NCBI GenBank assembly: GCA_025531455.1
Contig: JAMYHL010000053.1
Location: 124,001-188,000, forward strand
Reading direction: 5' to 3'
Source: Apiotrichum sp. Y4204
Taxonomy: Eukaryota > Basidiomycota > Tremellomycetes > Trichosporonales > Trichosporonaceae
Length of the DNA: 64,000 nucleotides
Part shown: positions 54,301-64,000 of the stretch, piece by piece
Layout: every line of letters begins with the position of its first letter
How positions within the stretch are numbered: position 1 is the first letter of the stretch
Notes under the pieces: generated by a model
What the model was told of the DNA's origin: nothing
Seen by the model: the letters and a program-made list of their open reading frames with translations, nothing else
Database searches by the model: none
Translations under genes and position numbers: made by a program

Positions 54301-55947
54301 GTCTCGCCTGCTGTCAGCTCATTCCCTCAACGTGGCAGCTCACCATCAGGAATGGGATACTTGATAGGACAGAAGACGTTGCGGCGGCCGTCAAACGCCG
54401 AGACGGAGAAGCAGTCGGCCCAGTCGGGCGCATGGGGCTCGACGACAAACTGCTCCCACACGGCGCGGAGCAGCCCGCGCGGCTGCTTCTTCGAAGACAC
54501 CTTGACAAAGGGCACAATGTCCACGTCGTAGTGGCTGCTGTAAGCACTGACCACTGCCCTCGAACCCCCCACTTGCCTACTCACTAAATAAGCTTGCCGC
54601 GGGGACCCGTGGAGCGGACAGCAAAGTAATTTGAGCGCACATTGATCTTGCGTCCGTCCTTGCCAAAGCCGGGACGTACAAAGAACGAGCGGAGCTGGAG
54701 CGCCTGCAGCTGGTCGGCGACGTTGACGACCTCGGAGGAAGTAGTGCCCATCACCGAGGCTGCGCGGTCGGCGGTCCCCGAGGGCGCCGAGCCAGAGGGC
54801 ACTGATCCCGAGGGCGCCGCGACGGAGGGACCCGAGGTCGGCGGGGTAGACTCCGCAGGGAGGTTGATGCCGAGGCGCGTGCGGGCAGTGTCCGAGCTGG
54901 CGGTGGCGGCTACAGAGCCACCAGTAGGGGGGAGGACTTCGAGGAAGGCCGAGGTAGCGCGCTGGGCAGGAGGGCCGGCAGGGGGGCCAGTGGGCGAGCG
55001 CGCGGCAGAGCGCGCGGGGGAAGGCACGCCCGGCGACGAGACGACGCGGTACTCGCCCGTGGTGCGGTACTCGCGAGCGTCGCGGGGATCGCGGGCGTCG
55101 CGGGTGTCGCGGGGAAGGTTGCGAGGCGGCCCGGCCGTGTCGCGGGGAACGGCGAGGGAGGGCATGCGCTCGCGCTCGCGATACTCGTGATACTCGCGGG
55201 GAGGATCGCGGGGAGGCTCGCGGGAATGCTCGCGAGGAAGCTCACGAGGAAGCTCACGAGGATCACGAGGCTCACGGGGCTCACGGGGAAGCTCATGGGG
55301 AGGCTCACGGAGTTCGCGGGGATCGCGCTCGCGGGGAAGGTCGCGCGGGTCGCGCGGGTCGCGGTAGTTTGACACGTCGCGAGCCATGGGGGAGCGCGGC
55401 TGCTCGCGCTGAGGCTCGCGAGGCTCACGCTGGGGTTCCCGCTGGGGTTCACGCTGGGGTTCACGGGCAGGGGTTGGCGCCCACCCGCCGCGCTCGCGGT
55501 CGCGCTCGGCATACGCATTGTTCGTGTAGTTGCCGTACCTGTCGTTGAAGGTGCCGCTGGGGATGTGGCCGCCGTGCCCTTGCCCGTGCCCGTGCTGCTG
55601 GCCGTGGCCGGGGTTGTTGTAGTTGTTGTAACTGTTATTGTGGCCGCCATTGCCGCCGTCATAGTTGCGGCGATACTCGTTACCACCCCCGCCATTGTAG
55701 CCACTGTAGGCGCTGTTGTAGCCATTCCCGCCGTTGTTGTAGCCGCCGTTACCACCATTACCGCCGTTCCCGTTGCCACCACCATTGTAGCCGTTACCAC
55801 CATTACCGTTACCACCATTACCGTTACCACCATTACCGTTGCCGTTGCCACCGCGATCATACCCCCCGCCGGGGGGGAAGGCGCGCCTGTCGTCGGGCTT
55901 TTGTCAGCGGCGCCAGCTGGGGCACTCACGCGCTGGTTGTAGGACAT
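51387..55947 (-). CDS. AGO1: Argonaute protein with intact DEDH slicer residues and long low-complexity N-terminus
   Basis: Seventeen exons: 55947..55930, 55897..54585, 54537..54344, 54307..54104, 54070..53929, 53892..53652, 53611..53426, 53390..53296, 53256..53145, 53111..52998, 52962..52688, 52653..52601, 52563..52472, 52432..52337, 52291..51664, 51627..51434 and 51401..51387 (1323 aa). It is the RNAi effector that loads small RNAs and cleaves or silences targets. Residues 7-400 are disordered: a GGNGNGGNG-type block, then Arg/Glu/Pro repeats (REPQREPQRE, PRELPREHS). The N domain, ArgoL1, PAZ (LPCIQ-YGKTAYVPLEFV, about 630-800), Mid and PIWI follow. Catalytic residues present: Asp1042 (ILGADLGH), Glu1085 (SEVIV), Asp1118 (IFRDGISEGQY) and His1212 (GTARPTHY). 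The chain ends GWWM via a 15-nt last exon, echoing the usual short hydrophobic Argonaute C-terminus. Intron 7 is GC-AG (CAG|GCAGGT). Confidence 0.92.
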
Positions 55948-56526
55948 TATTGTTTTGGGTTTTCGAGGGATGGGAGAGAAGGATGGGGAGATTGGAGATA
56001 GAATGAGAGGGGAGAGGTATGGGGGGAGGAAGTGGGTTAAAGAAAGAGAGAAAGAGGAAGAGAAAGAAAGAAAAGAAGAAGAGACGGCTTGTATCCCCCC
56101 ACCCCCATCCCTCCAGGCCGGGGGAAGACAGAAAATGGCGAGGGCAACGCGCCTACCGCTTCCACACACCATACACCATCCAGCGTCCGGCAGCGTGCAC
56201 ACCGCCTCTGATGGCGGGCCACCCCAAAAACACCGCGGCCGCGAGGCGCGAGGCAGCTGCCTTGCGGATTCGTCGCCGAGTGCCACTTCCCACGCTCAGG
56301 GGTTAGCTGTCAGTACAATACGGTGAGCTCGGCCCTCTGGATTGTGGGTCCTCGATCCTCGATCCTCTGGCGCGTATGGTATACATAGTGTACATGCGCT
56401 GGGCAGTACATCTACTCTGGAGCGGAGCGGAACAACGGGGGATGGAAATAATGGTGGGATCTCTAGAAATGAGTGCTGCGGGAAGGCGTGTATGTGAGTG
56501 CAGTGCGGTGAGTCTTAATGCCGAGT
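55948..56526. other. Intergenic; Argonaute promoter and BTB-gene 3' region
   Basis: Purine-rich on the + strand at 55960-56090 (GAGAAAGAGGAAGAG), that is, a pyrimidine-rich Argonaute 5' region. No gene seen. Confidence 0.5.
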
Positions 56527-59500
56527 CTAAATAACACCAACGACGACCGTCGCGCGCAGGCTGCCGCCCTCGCTCTCGCCGACCCAGCCAAGCGCGCTCT
56601 CGCCGTCGCCCACGGGGACAGAAAGGTACTCTTCTGAGCGTAATGCCGACGACTTCCAGCCCCAGCTCTGCGAGAGCGCAAAGCTGTCAGGCGCGGACGA
56701 GAAGCGCACGAGTGCCGTGCCAAGCGCGGAGGCGCACGAGATGGAAAAGTAGGCCTGGAGTCAGCTCTGCCACGCAAGTGGACCCACCTTGGTCACAGGG
56801 CGGGGATCGAGGTACGTTCCGGCGCCGTGCTCGCGGCGCGGCGCTTCCTCCTCGGGCAGGGCGTCGGCGCGCTGCAGCGGGGAGCCAACAACAGGAGATA
56901 CCTGGCTGATGGCGCGGTAGAGCTCCGAGCCCGCGGGAAGGGTGCTCGCGCGCGCGATCGGCTCGAAGGGGACAGACGTAAAGGTCGGCGAGTCGTTCGT
57001 GCTCGGGTGCGTGTTGACGGGCGGGAACGGCTCCGACGTGGACTGGTGTGAGTTGAGGATGTGAACTTTGTAACTCACCTGGCGATGGAGATAGATGCCC
57101 AGCTGGACGCCCTTGTCCTTTTTGCGGATCGTCGAGACGTATCTGGCGTAAGCTTGATCTAGCTTGTATACCCACACATTGAAGTAGCTGCCAGCATAGA
57201 AGTGCGTGGCGGAGTACAGGCGCCCCTTGTCTGCGAGCTTGTCGACGTCCCAGAACTCGACCGAGAACCTGTGGTTAGAGCATTCAAAGAGATCTCATCT
57301 CACCTGTACGGCTCGACCTTGCTAAAGCGCTCCTCCTTGGACTTATCCAGTCCTGGGAGGGCAATGTGCGTGCCGCCCTCCTCGCGAAACTTGGCATCAA
57401 TCTCCGTGGCCGTCATGGTGCCGCGCTTGATGCCGAAGAACGTGCGCTCACCCTGCGGCGGCGCGCGCGGCTTGCCCTTTGTATTCTTGTCCTCGCCGCC
57501 ACCCCACTCGGGGCCCATGTCTGGCATGCCGGGAATACTAGGCAAGGGCGCAACGACAGCGTTGTGGTTGAAAAACAGCAAACCGCCCGCGCCGATGCGG
57601 TGCGTGTCGTCCAGCGGCACCGGGTGGAACACGCCGTCGCCCATCGGAGATGTGTACCCCATGGAGGACAGTGACAGCGAGCTGAAAGACATGGTCATGT
57701 GGCTGCCCGATCCGTAGACTGACGGGCTCGCGAGACGGGAGCGCGGCGTGCGCCGGCGTGTCTGGACGCTGCTGATCTCCGAGATGGTCTGCGTGAGGCC
57801 AAGCTCGCCCTCGGCCGCCGCGGGCGGCGCGCGGTCGTGTGTAATCCGCGTCTTGAGGTCCGCAGCTGCCCAGTGAGCCGCCTGCAGCACGGTCAACGGC
57901 GCGTACGGCAGCGCCGTCGCAGGATCCACGTCCGCCGAGATCAAGGACAAATCGTCGAAAGTCTGTAATGTCAGCAGTGACAAAACTCTCACCCACCATG
58001 TGACTGTAGTAGATGCCCTCGGCGAACACCTTGGCGAGCTCGTCCTCGTCCTCATCCCAGCCCTCGATGCTCTCGGGCTCGGCAACGAGGCCCGGCTCCC
58101 CAATCTCCTCCGCATCCGCAATCGCCATCCACGTCGAGCGGCGGAGATCAAGCACACGCCGCGCCATGGTGTACCGCTCCATCTCGTTGGGCACAAACAG
58201 CGCGTCGCTGCAGAGCACCGCGCGGGCAAACTTGGCAGGAATGCCACCCTGGCCCCAGACCGGCGCGGCGTCGCGCGCGAGCGCAGCCGAGAGGTCTTCA
58301 TCACCCGCCTCAACATTGAGGATATCCAGTCCCCAGCGCGTAAGCCAGCAGACGCACGCCTCGCCGATCTTGTTCGACACAAAGCCGTAGAAATGGAATG
58401 GCGCAGCTTCATCCGGCAGCGTGCCGTCCGGCCGCGCCGTGTCGTTCGACATCATCGAGGCAGAGCGGCTCGGCGACTCGAAGCGGATCCCGCTGACCTT
58501 TATGTGGTCGTCGGACGTGTTTGACGACGCGGTCGACTCGCGGGGCATGCGCTCGCGTGGCGGGAGGTGTCCCTCCTCGCTCTCGGTGACCCACTCGTCC
58601 GAGTCGTGGCTGAATGTCATCGGGCGCGCAACCTTCTCCATGCCACGAGCTCCCTCCTCGTCCTGCCCCTCCCACTCCTCCTCGCCGATGCCCACGCCAA
58701 TCGCAAAGTTGAGGTAGCGTCCGACGCTGCTGGGGCCCACGGTGCGGAGGACAATCGCGAGCGCTTCACGGAGGAGATACTGGTGCCCGAGGTAGGTGGC
58801 CGTCGCGAGGAGGGAAAGGAGGAGGCGCGGGGTGACGAGATGGGTATTCTCCGCGGCGGCATGGTACGTGCTCTGGATCGAGGGGAAACCGGCAGACGAC
58901 GGAAACGACGGCGTGAGCGGCTGCGCTGCGGTCGGGAGCAGCGAGACAGGAAAGTGCAGCTGTGGGTACGACGAGTAGAGACGCGAGAGACAGATCCTGT
59001 CTGTGAGCGAGAGCTACACCATCCATACTTACTCGAACGCCGCACGTGTAATGTTTGGATCATCAAATGTCAGCTCAATGTCCTCGCCCGTCCAGTCGTC
59101 ATCATCATGGAGCGCGGCGCCGGCTTTTCCCTTGCCCTTAGTCTTCCGCCTTGCGCCTTCCGAGAAGCCGCCCATGAAGAGCGAGTGGAAGAAGCCTGGC
59201 GTGAGTGAGTGACGCGTGACAACAAAGAAAACACCACCTACCAGCCTGGACGAGGACCATCTTGTGGACATGCCACGCGACGCCCCACTTGCGCACCCAT
59301 ATGCGGACATCGGCGCACACGCCGGTCCTGAGCGAGCGGTGCAGGTGGTCGACGAGGCCGGACGGCGGCACCGGCGGAGTGACGGGGACAGAGGCCGGGA
59401 GCGGGGCGGGCGGGTTGGCCTTGCGCTGCGACGGCGTGTGGCGTATCGTCGCGGCCGCAGGCTGGTCGTCGGGAATCGAGGCGCGGAGGATCGTCGCTGG

Positions 59501-60172
59501 CGCAGTAGGAGCGGTGCTCGTGATTGCCGAGCCTGCCAGCCCCGAGCCCGAGGCGACGACCTGGGATGTGGTTGCGTGTGTGCTGCCCGAGCTGAGGGAC
59601 GATCCCTGGGGTTGCTGAGGCGTGGCCGGCCGGGAAGCCGGGATGAAGCCCTCTTGGCGGGACATGCTCGGGGTCGTGACTGTGGCGACGGTGGTGGCCG
59701 CGCGGGGACGGTTGGGGCGGGGGGAGGTGAGGCCGAGCGGTGAGGGGTTCGGCGGCGAGAGCGAGTTGGCGACGCGGGCGGTGGCGAGCAGGCCCTCTGG
59801 GAGGTTGAGGGAGGAGCTTGCGGGTGAGACGCTGTTTGAGCGCGCGTGAGGGAGGCCCGAGATGGCGGGCGCGCTCTCGGACGTGCTGGGACTCGTGCTA
59901 GCGCCGCCTACGGAGGGGAACGCAAAGTCTGGGACTGCGCCGCCGCTGCTGGACAGTCCGGGTGAGATGAGCGGGGGCGAGCCGACCTGCGGGGGAGACG
60001 TGATGGGGGAGCCGGCGCGGCTCTGTGGTCTGCTCATGGATATGGATGTGCGGACTGGAAGGTCTGGGAATGGGAGGACTTTGGGTTGTGGGAGATGGGT
60101 GCGGGAGGACGAGCCCATGCGCGAAGAGTACAGCCTGACGGGGGTGGATGAGCGTGTCGAGGACTGTGACAT
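56527..60172 (-). CDS. BTB/POZ-domain protein with long disordered N-terminus
   Basis: Eight exons: 60172..59242, 59195..59033, 58996..57997, 57962..57304, 57268..57176, 57142..57079, 57042..56788 and 56754..56527 (1130 aa). Residues 1-275 are Ser/Pro/Thr-rich and disordered. The BTB fold spans about 280-400, spliced from three exons: LRTGVCADVRIWVRKWGVAWHVHK, FFHSLFMGGFSE, ELTFDDPNITRAAFEICLSRLYSSYP. A helical extension (LVTPRLLLSLLATATYLGHQYLLREALAIVLR) follows. The C-terminal third has a beta-rich part with VEFWDVDKLADKGRLYSATHFYAGSYFNVYV and GVQLGIYLHRQ, and ends in a compact domain (LSQSWGWKSSALRSEEYLSVPVGDG). Such proteins often adapt substrates to Cul3 ligases (family knowledge); whether this one does is open. 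I chose the Met at 60172; the frame stays open to 60850 but that part reads as UTR. Intron 5 is 33 nt and retains frame if unspliced. Confidence 0.8.
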
Positions 60173-62898
60173 GATGCCCTGCCCCGTCCCTGGAGGGTCG
60201 GCGAGCAGGCTGCTCGAGGACCCGAGGCGTGTGAACGTCTTGGCTACGCGCGCGACGCGCTGGCGGGCGAGAGGGGGATGGTAGTGTGGATGTGGGAGAG
60301 GGGGAGGAAGTGAGATGTGCGTTGTAAAGCACACTGTTGGGGAGCGCTGCAGTGACGGGGGGATTGGGGCCGGCGGCGGCGGTGATGAAGGGGGTGGCGC
60401 CGGGGCGGGGGCGCGCGGAGGTGGCGCCGTCTCCGTGAGTCGAGAGGGAGGTGTCGGAGTATTGGCGGCGCGGCGACCGACGGACTGAGAGACAGTCGAG
60501 AATGAGGAGAGGATGTGACAATGGCAACAGAAAAAAAAGTAGGTAGAGGACAGGGCACCACAAACAGCCGAGAGCACGACGTAATGGGACCCGGCCGGGG
60601 AGGAGTGGAGTGTGTGGAGGATGTGGATATGTGGAGAGAGAGTGTTTGTGTTGGTGCAAAGTTGGCAGCAACAGTGGTGACGGTGACGAGGGAATGGGAG
60701 TGCGAATGAGATTGACAGGGTCGCAAGCGAGACTCTCTCTTTTCTTTTGCTCGAGAATGATTGAGATGCTTTGTCAAAGAATAAGAAGATTGATGCAAAG
60801 GGGATGCACACGACGAGCGCGACCGCGTGATGTCCTTTGTCGGCCGACACCTTTTGATGCGTGAGAGCTTATAGCAAGAACCTTGGCGAGAGCTTCTCAT
60901 CGAAAACAGTCCAGCCGGCGCCCGATATCAGATTACTCCTACGCTCCTGCTGCGCAGCGCGCAGACCACACGCACGCACTGCACGAGACCGAATGCCGGG
61001 CAAAGCAAGCAAATGCAGCACCTAAACTGTATGCACAAACACACTCCCGAACGCCAAGGCCAGATCAAGGTCAGGATCAGGTACCCAAAGGTCTTGTCAG
61101 GTTCGGGATGCGGGGTGAGGTGACAGAATGACAGACGGGGCATTGAAGAGAAACACCTGTGACATTGTTGGCTGTGGACGCAGATGCGCGAGACATTCGG
61201 CGCGTTCGGCGCTCCTTGTTCTCTGCACACTACTAGTAATCTGGCTGCTGTTGGCGCTCACCAGAAATAACAAGTCCCACATTGTGCTAGGCTCTGCAGA
61301 CCGCTGATGCGGGCGCGACATTATCGCAGCAGAGTCAGAGCTTCAGAGAGCGTTGCAAGCCCCAGCGGCCAGTCACCTGCAGTCACCAGCAGTCACCAGG
61401 AACTCGACATTGGGACCTCGGCACCTCTGGACCTCTGGACCTCTTGGACCTGGCACACCAGGACCGCGGGGCCCGGGGTCTGGAGAGACCATGATTTCCG
61501 TATCCAACTTGACGACGCGCAGTCACAGCGCGTCACTCGCGTTCGGCAGTTGCCAGGTCCAGAAGCAACAAAGTAGGAGGGGAGAGTTCGTGGAGCGACG
61601 GGAATTCCAATCCATTCCAATCCAAACCAATCCCACAGCGATCCGGGCGAGGCACCGATGCACAGATGCACCGATGTAGCTCGACACTGTGCTCCGATAA
61701 GCTACAGGCAGCGACAAAGCCGCTCCGTGCCCGCTCGGCATCTAGGTTTGGGTTGGGCTCGCTGGCATGGCAGGGCAGATTCCTGCTCGCTTCGAATGAA
61801 TCTACATTTTATCACGGCCTCCGATTGCTGCCTCCTACTTCCTCGGCCGTGTGCATCTCCGACACTCGAACTCTGATGCAAACGAGCAGCAATGTGCTTG
61901 CGGCGACTACAACGCAGCTGTAGAGACACCACACAAGCATACTAAATGACGGACCTCGCGGGTCCACCCGATCCGGGGCGCGGCGCGAAGTGGATGTGAA
62001 TGATGATGTTCGCACAAAGCCGAGACCCGAGAGCCAAAACACACAAACATCCAGGGAACAGGGATCACCATCGGATCATCCAGGGGGTTATTATTGAACA
62101 ACACAGTTGTACATACATATGCTCCCGCTCTCTCGCGTCCATGCTCCGTATCATGCTCCGTATTCGGTCCTCCCGTCTATGACAGGCATATATACGCCGC
62201 CACGGGCGCCCCATGTATTATGCATCTTCATTGGCTTCTCAACAGTTATGACGTAGATGGAAGACTGGCAGATCCCTCTTCTCCCAGTTCAACCGCGGAG
62301 GTTGTTCAATCTCCGCCCCGCAAAGCCACGCCATTTTCACGCGACTGCTTTTACAAGTTTTGATTCCGCAAACTCCGGGGCTCCCACATCTTGCTAGCCA
62401 CACTGCGGCGATATCGGCAACTGACGCGCACCCCACGCTGGTCGGGATCTGGATGTCTTGTTCCTGGCTGGAAATTTTTTGTAATTTTTTGTAATGGGGC
62501 CAACCCACGCTTTCCATCGTTGCGCGATGCAAGACAATGGAGGGTCAGAAAGTGCAGGAATAGCAACTAGTGCGAGGTGTATTTGATGTAATGCATGCAT
62601 TCAGTCTGATTAGTAGGACTGGGAAGACCGGAGATGCTCCGAGATATCAGATCCGAAGAGGGGGGCCAAAGAGGACTAGAGGACCAGCGTGGATGTAGGA
62701 CGCGGTACGCGGGCCGTTGGCTGGCTGAACACGTTCCACGCACAGTGCCACACTCACCCTGGCTGGCGGAGCAGCTCGCACCCAGAGCCAGTCGCCAGTC
62801 GCTGGCATCCATCCGCTCGCATCCTCGCTCTTTTCACCTCGCCATCCCCTCCTCCTTTTTTTCTCTTCTTCATCTAGTCTTCTTCTTCTTAATCCAAA
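60173..62898. other. Long intergenic region between divergent BTB and eEF1B genes
   Basis: 2.7 kb, the largest gap in the window, with no convincing gene. It holds short direct repeats: CAGTCACC units at 61373-61400, GGACCTCT units at 61425-61453, ATTCCAATCC units at 61608-61632, a GGACC-TCGCG-GGTCC hairpin at 61952-61966, a doubled AATTTTTTGT at 62472-62492, and the 12-bp palindrome AATGCATGCATT at 62590-62601. Confidence 0.5.
62826..62890 (+). promoter_or_regulatory. Pyrimidine-rich leader of eEF1B gene
   Basis: Nearly uninterrupted C/T tract (CTCTTTTCACCTCGCCATCC then CCTCCTTTTTTTCTCTTCTT) ending just before the ATG. CT-rich core promoters are typical of strongly expressed fungal translation genes. 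Confidence 0.55.
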
Positions 62899-64000
62899 AT
62901 GGTCGACGCCAAGGAGCTTGAGCAGCACCTCTCCACCCGTGCCTTCATCGACGGGTAAGTGTTGGATCACAGCTCGATGAGCGAGACCTCCCCGTGGCCC
63001 GCAAAAATTTCTCCTCCCCCCCTCCACCGCCGAGCGCGTCGTGCTGGCATCCTGGCATCATGGCAGTCTCGTAGCCGTCGCCATCAACCTACCCCTCCTC
63101 CCCATCCCCTTACACCCCCTTTCCATCTCTCCCTCTCCCCATTCCGGATGAACCTTGTTTTGGTCCGTGTTTCCGAGCAAGCGGCTTAAGACCCCGCGAC
63201 TAAAGCGTTGAAGACAACACCCTTTCCAAACTATCTGATCTCTTTTTTTCTCCTTCCTGTTTTCGTGGCGTGTCCCGTCCAATGTCTCTGGACCGCGCTA
63301 ACAATACAGTGACGCCGTCTCGTCGGCTGACGTTGCCGTCGCTGACACCGTCAAGCTCTGTGAGTCGCTAGAACCCGACACGCTCCCACCAATCTAACCC
63401 TCCCAGCGCAGCTTGAGGGCTTCCCCCACACCGCCCGCTGGTTCAAGCACGTCGCGTCGTACGCTGGTGAGACTGCCAAGCTCCCCGCCGGCAAGGTTCC
63501 CTTCGCCGGTGTCTCGGCCGCCGCTGCCCCCGCCGCCGCCGCTGAGGAGGACGACGACGACGTCGACCTCTTCGGCTCGGACGACGAGGACGACGCCGAG
63601 GCTGAGCGCATCAAGCAGGAGCGTGTCGCTGCCTACAACGCCGCCAAGGAGGCCAAGAAGCAGGAGAAGCTCGCCGCCGGCAAGACCCTCGACGTTGCCA
63701 AGTCGGTCGTCACCCTCCAGGTCAAGCCCTGGGATGACGAGACCGACATGGCCGCCCTCGAGGAGTGCGTCCGCAACATCGAGATGGAGGGCCTCGTCTG
63801 GGGCTCGTCCAAGCTCGTCCCCGTCGGTTTCGGCATCAAGATGCTCCAGATCACCCTTGTCGTCGAGGACGCCAAGGTCTCGCTCGACGAGCTCCAGGAG
63901 CAGATTACCGAGGACGGCGAGGACGTGAGTAATGACAAGCGAGAGCGTGATGCTGACAGAGTAGTACGTCCAGTCGACCGACATTGCTGCCATGCAGAAG
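62899..64000 (+). CDS. EFB1: Translation elongation factor 1-beta (eEF1B-alpha), 3' end cut by window edge
   Basis: Exons 62899..62954, 63310..63359, 63407..63924 and 63965..>64000; 220 aa visible. It is the GDP-GTP exchange factor for eEF1A. The N-terminal GST-C-like domain ([19 protein letters not shown], then [17 protein letters not shown]) is followed by an acidic linker [21 protein letters not shown] and a basic [10 protein letters not shown]. The catalytic C-domain follows: [59 protein letters not shown] and [12 protein letters not shown]. By comparison with orthologues only the last residue(s) and the stop are missing beyond 64000. Intron 1 is long (355 nt) and hosts a snoRNA. The family assignment is unambiguous. 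Confidence 0.95.
63141..63243 (+). ncRNA. snR18: Box C/D snoRNA U18/snR18 inside eEF1B intron 1
   Basis: A C-box-like CGGATGA (63145-63151) and D box CTGA (63235-63238) frame about 100 nt. The guide TTGGTCCGTGTTT (63160-63172) lies directly 5' of a D'-like CCGA (63173-63176). It is complementary over 13 nt to the conserved large-subunit rRNA segment AAACACGGACCAA. The fifth base before D' pairs with the A that yeast snR18/human U18 methylates (A649 in yeast). In S. cerevisiae snR18 also lies in the EFB1 intron. Box C and D' deviate from consensus and the terminal stem is weak, so exact ends are approximate. Confidence 0.82.

Noticed and set aside
60173..60850. In-frame N-terminal extension of the BTB protein (MSADKGHHAV...)
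   Set aside because: Phe/Cys/His/Ser-rich reading of pyrimidine-rich DNA, typical of a 5' UTR; next Met at 60172 begins a normal disordered leader.
1..64000. Transposons, CRISPR arrays, rRNA genes, telomeric repeats
   Set aside because: No reverse transcriptase, transposase or integrase frame, no long terminal or inverted repeats, no spaced identical repeats, and no rRNA core motifs were seen.

Overview
The window looks like nuclear chromosomal DNA of a basidiomycete yeast, most likely Tremellomycetes and probably Trichosporonales (inference; no marker gene settles it). Coding regions are GC-rich. Most genes carry many very short GT-AG introns, often 31-40 nt, with CTAAC/CTGAC-like branch sites close to the acceptor. 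The encoded proteins are eukaryotic and fungal: an Argonaute, a 20S proteasome subunit, spindle-pole-body scaffolds, SNX41/Atg20, ALG12, ORT1 and eEF1B. I rebuilt splice structures by hand from the sequence. In every multi-exon model that is complete in the window the exon lengths sum to a multiple of three.

Layout, left to right: 3' part missing MFS transporter (1-373, -); aldo/keto reductase (2515-3607, +); CDC11/NUD1-like septation scaffold (3787-8539, -); NUG1/nucleostemin GTPase (9061-11464, +); unknown protein (12216-12988, +); proteasome beta2 PUP1 (13129-14394, -); sorting nexin SNX41/Atg20 (14857-17192, +); Ppc89/Cep57-like spindle-pole protein (17870-20483, +); fused pseudouridine-5'-phosphate glycosidase/PfkB kinase (20766-23127, -); carnitine acetyltransferase (24398-26305, +); disordered basic protein (27003-28490, -); Gfo/Idh/MocA oxidoreductase (28831-30643, -); ZIP zinc transporter with a tandemly duplicated HWHCP exon (31276-33338, -); acyl/malonyl-CoA synthetase (34273-36283, -); ornithine carrier ORT1 (36837-38126, +); kinase/beta-barrel/class-III aminotransferase fusion (38479-41367, -); unknown AT-hook protein (42391-43786, +); ALG12 (43879-45813, -); intron-containing tRNA-Leu(CAG) (46350-46441, -); BAR protein GVP36 (46828-48416, -); PQ-loop transporter with an 8-nt microexon (49161-50827, +); Argonaute (51387-55947, -); BTB/POZ protein (56527-60172, -); eEF1B-alpha (62899 to the window end, +) whose first intron carries a U18/snR18-type C/D snoRNA.

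The region is mostly ordinary core genome, with no transposon, CRISPR array or rRNA seen. Several genes touch shared cell biology: CDC11/NUD1 and the Ppc89-like protein both belong to the spindle pole body/septation machinery, NUG1 and the snoRNA to ribosome synthesis, and SNX41, GVP36 and the PQ-loop protein to endosomes/vacuoles. Carnitine acetyltransferase, the acyl-CoA synthetase and ORT1 belong to mitochondrial metabolism, and the Argonaute implies an RNAi-competent lineage. The most notable items are the intronless three-domain amine kinase/phospho-lyase-like fusion (bacterial architecture), the exon-duplicated metal-binding ectodomain of the ZIP transporter, the eEF1B intronic snoRNA, the 8-nt microexon that encodes part of the PQ motif, the predicted mitochondrial PsuG-PsuK fusion, and the genome's very small introns.
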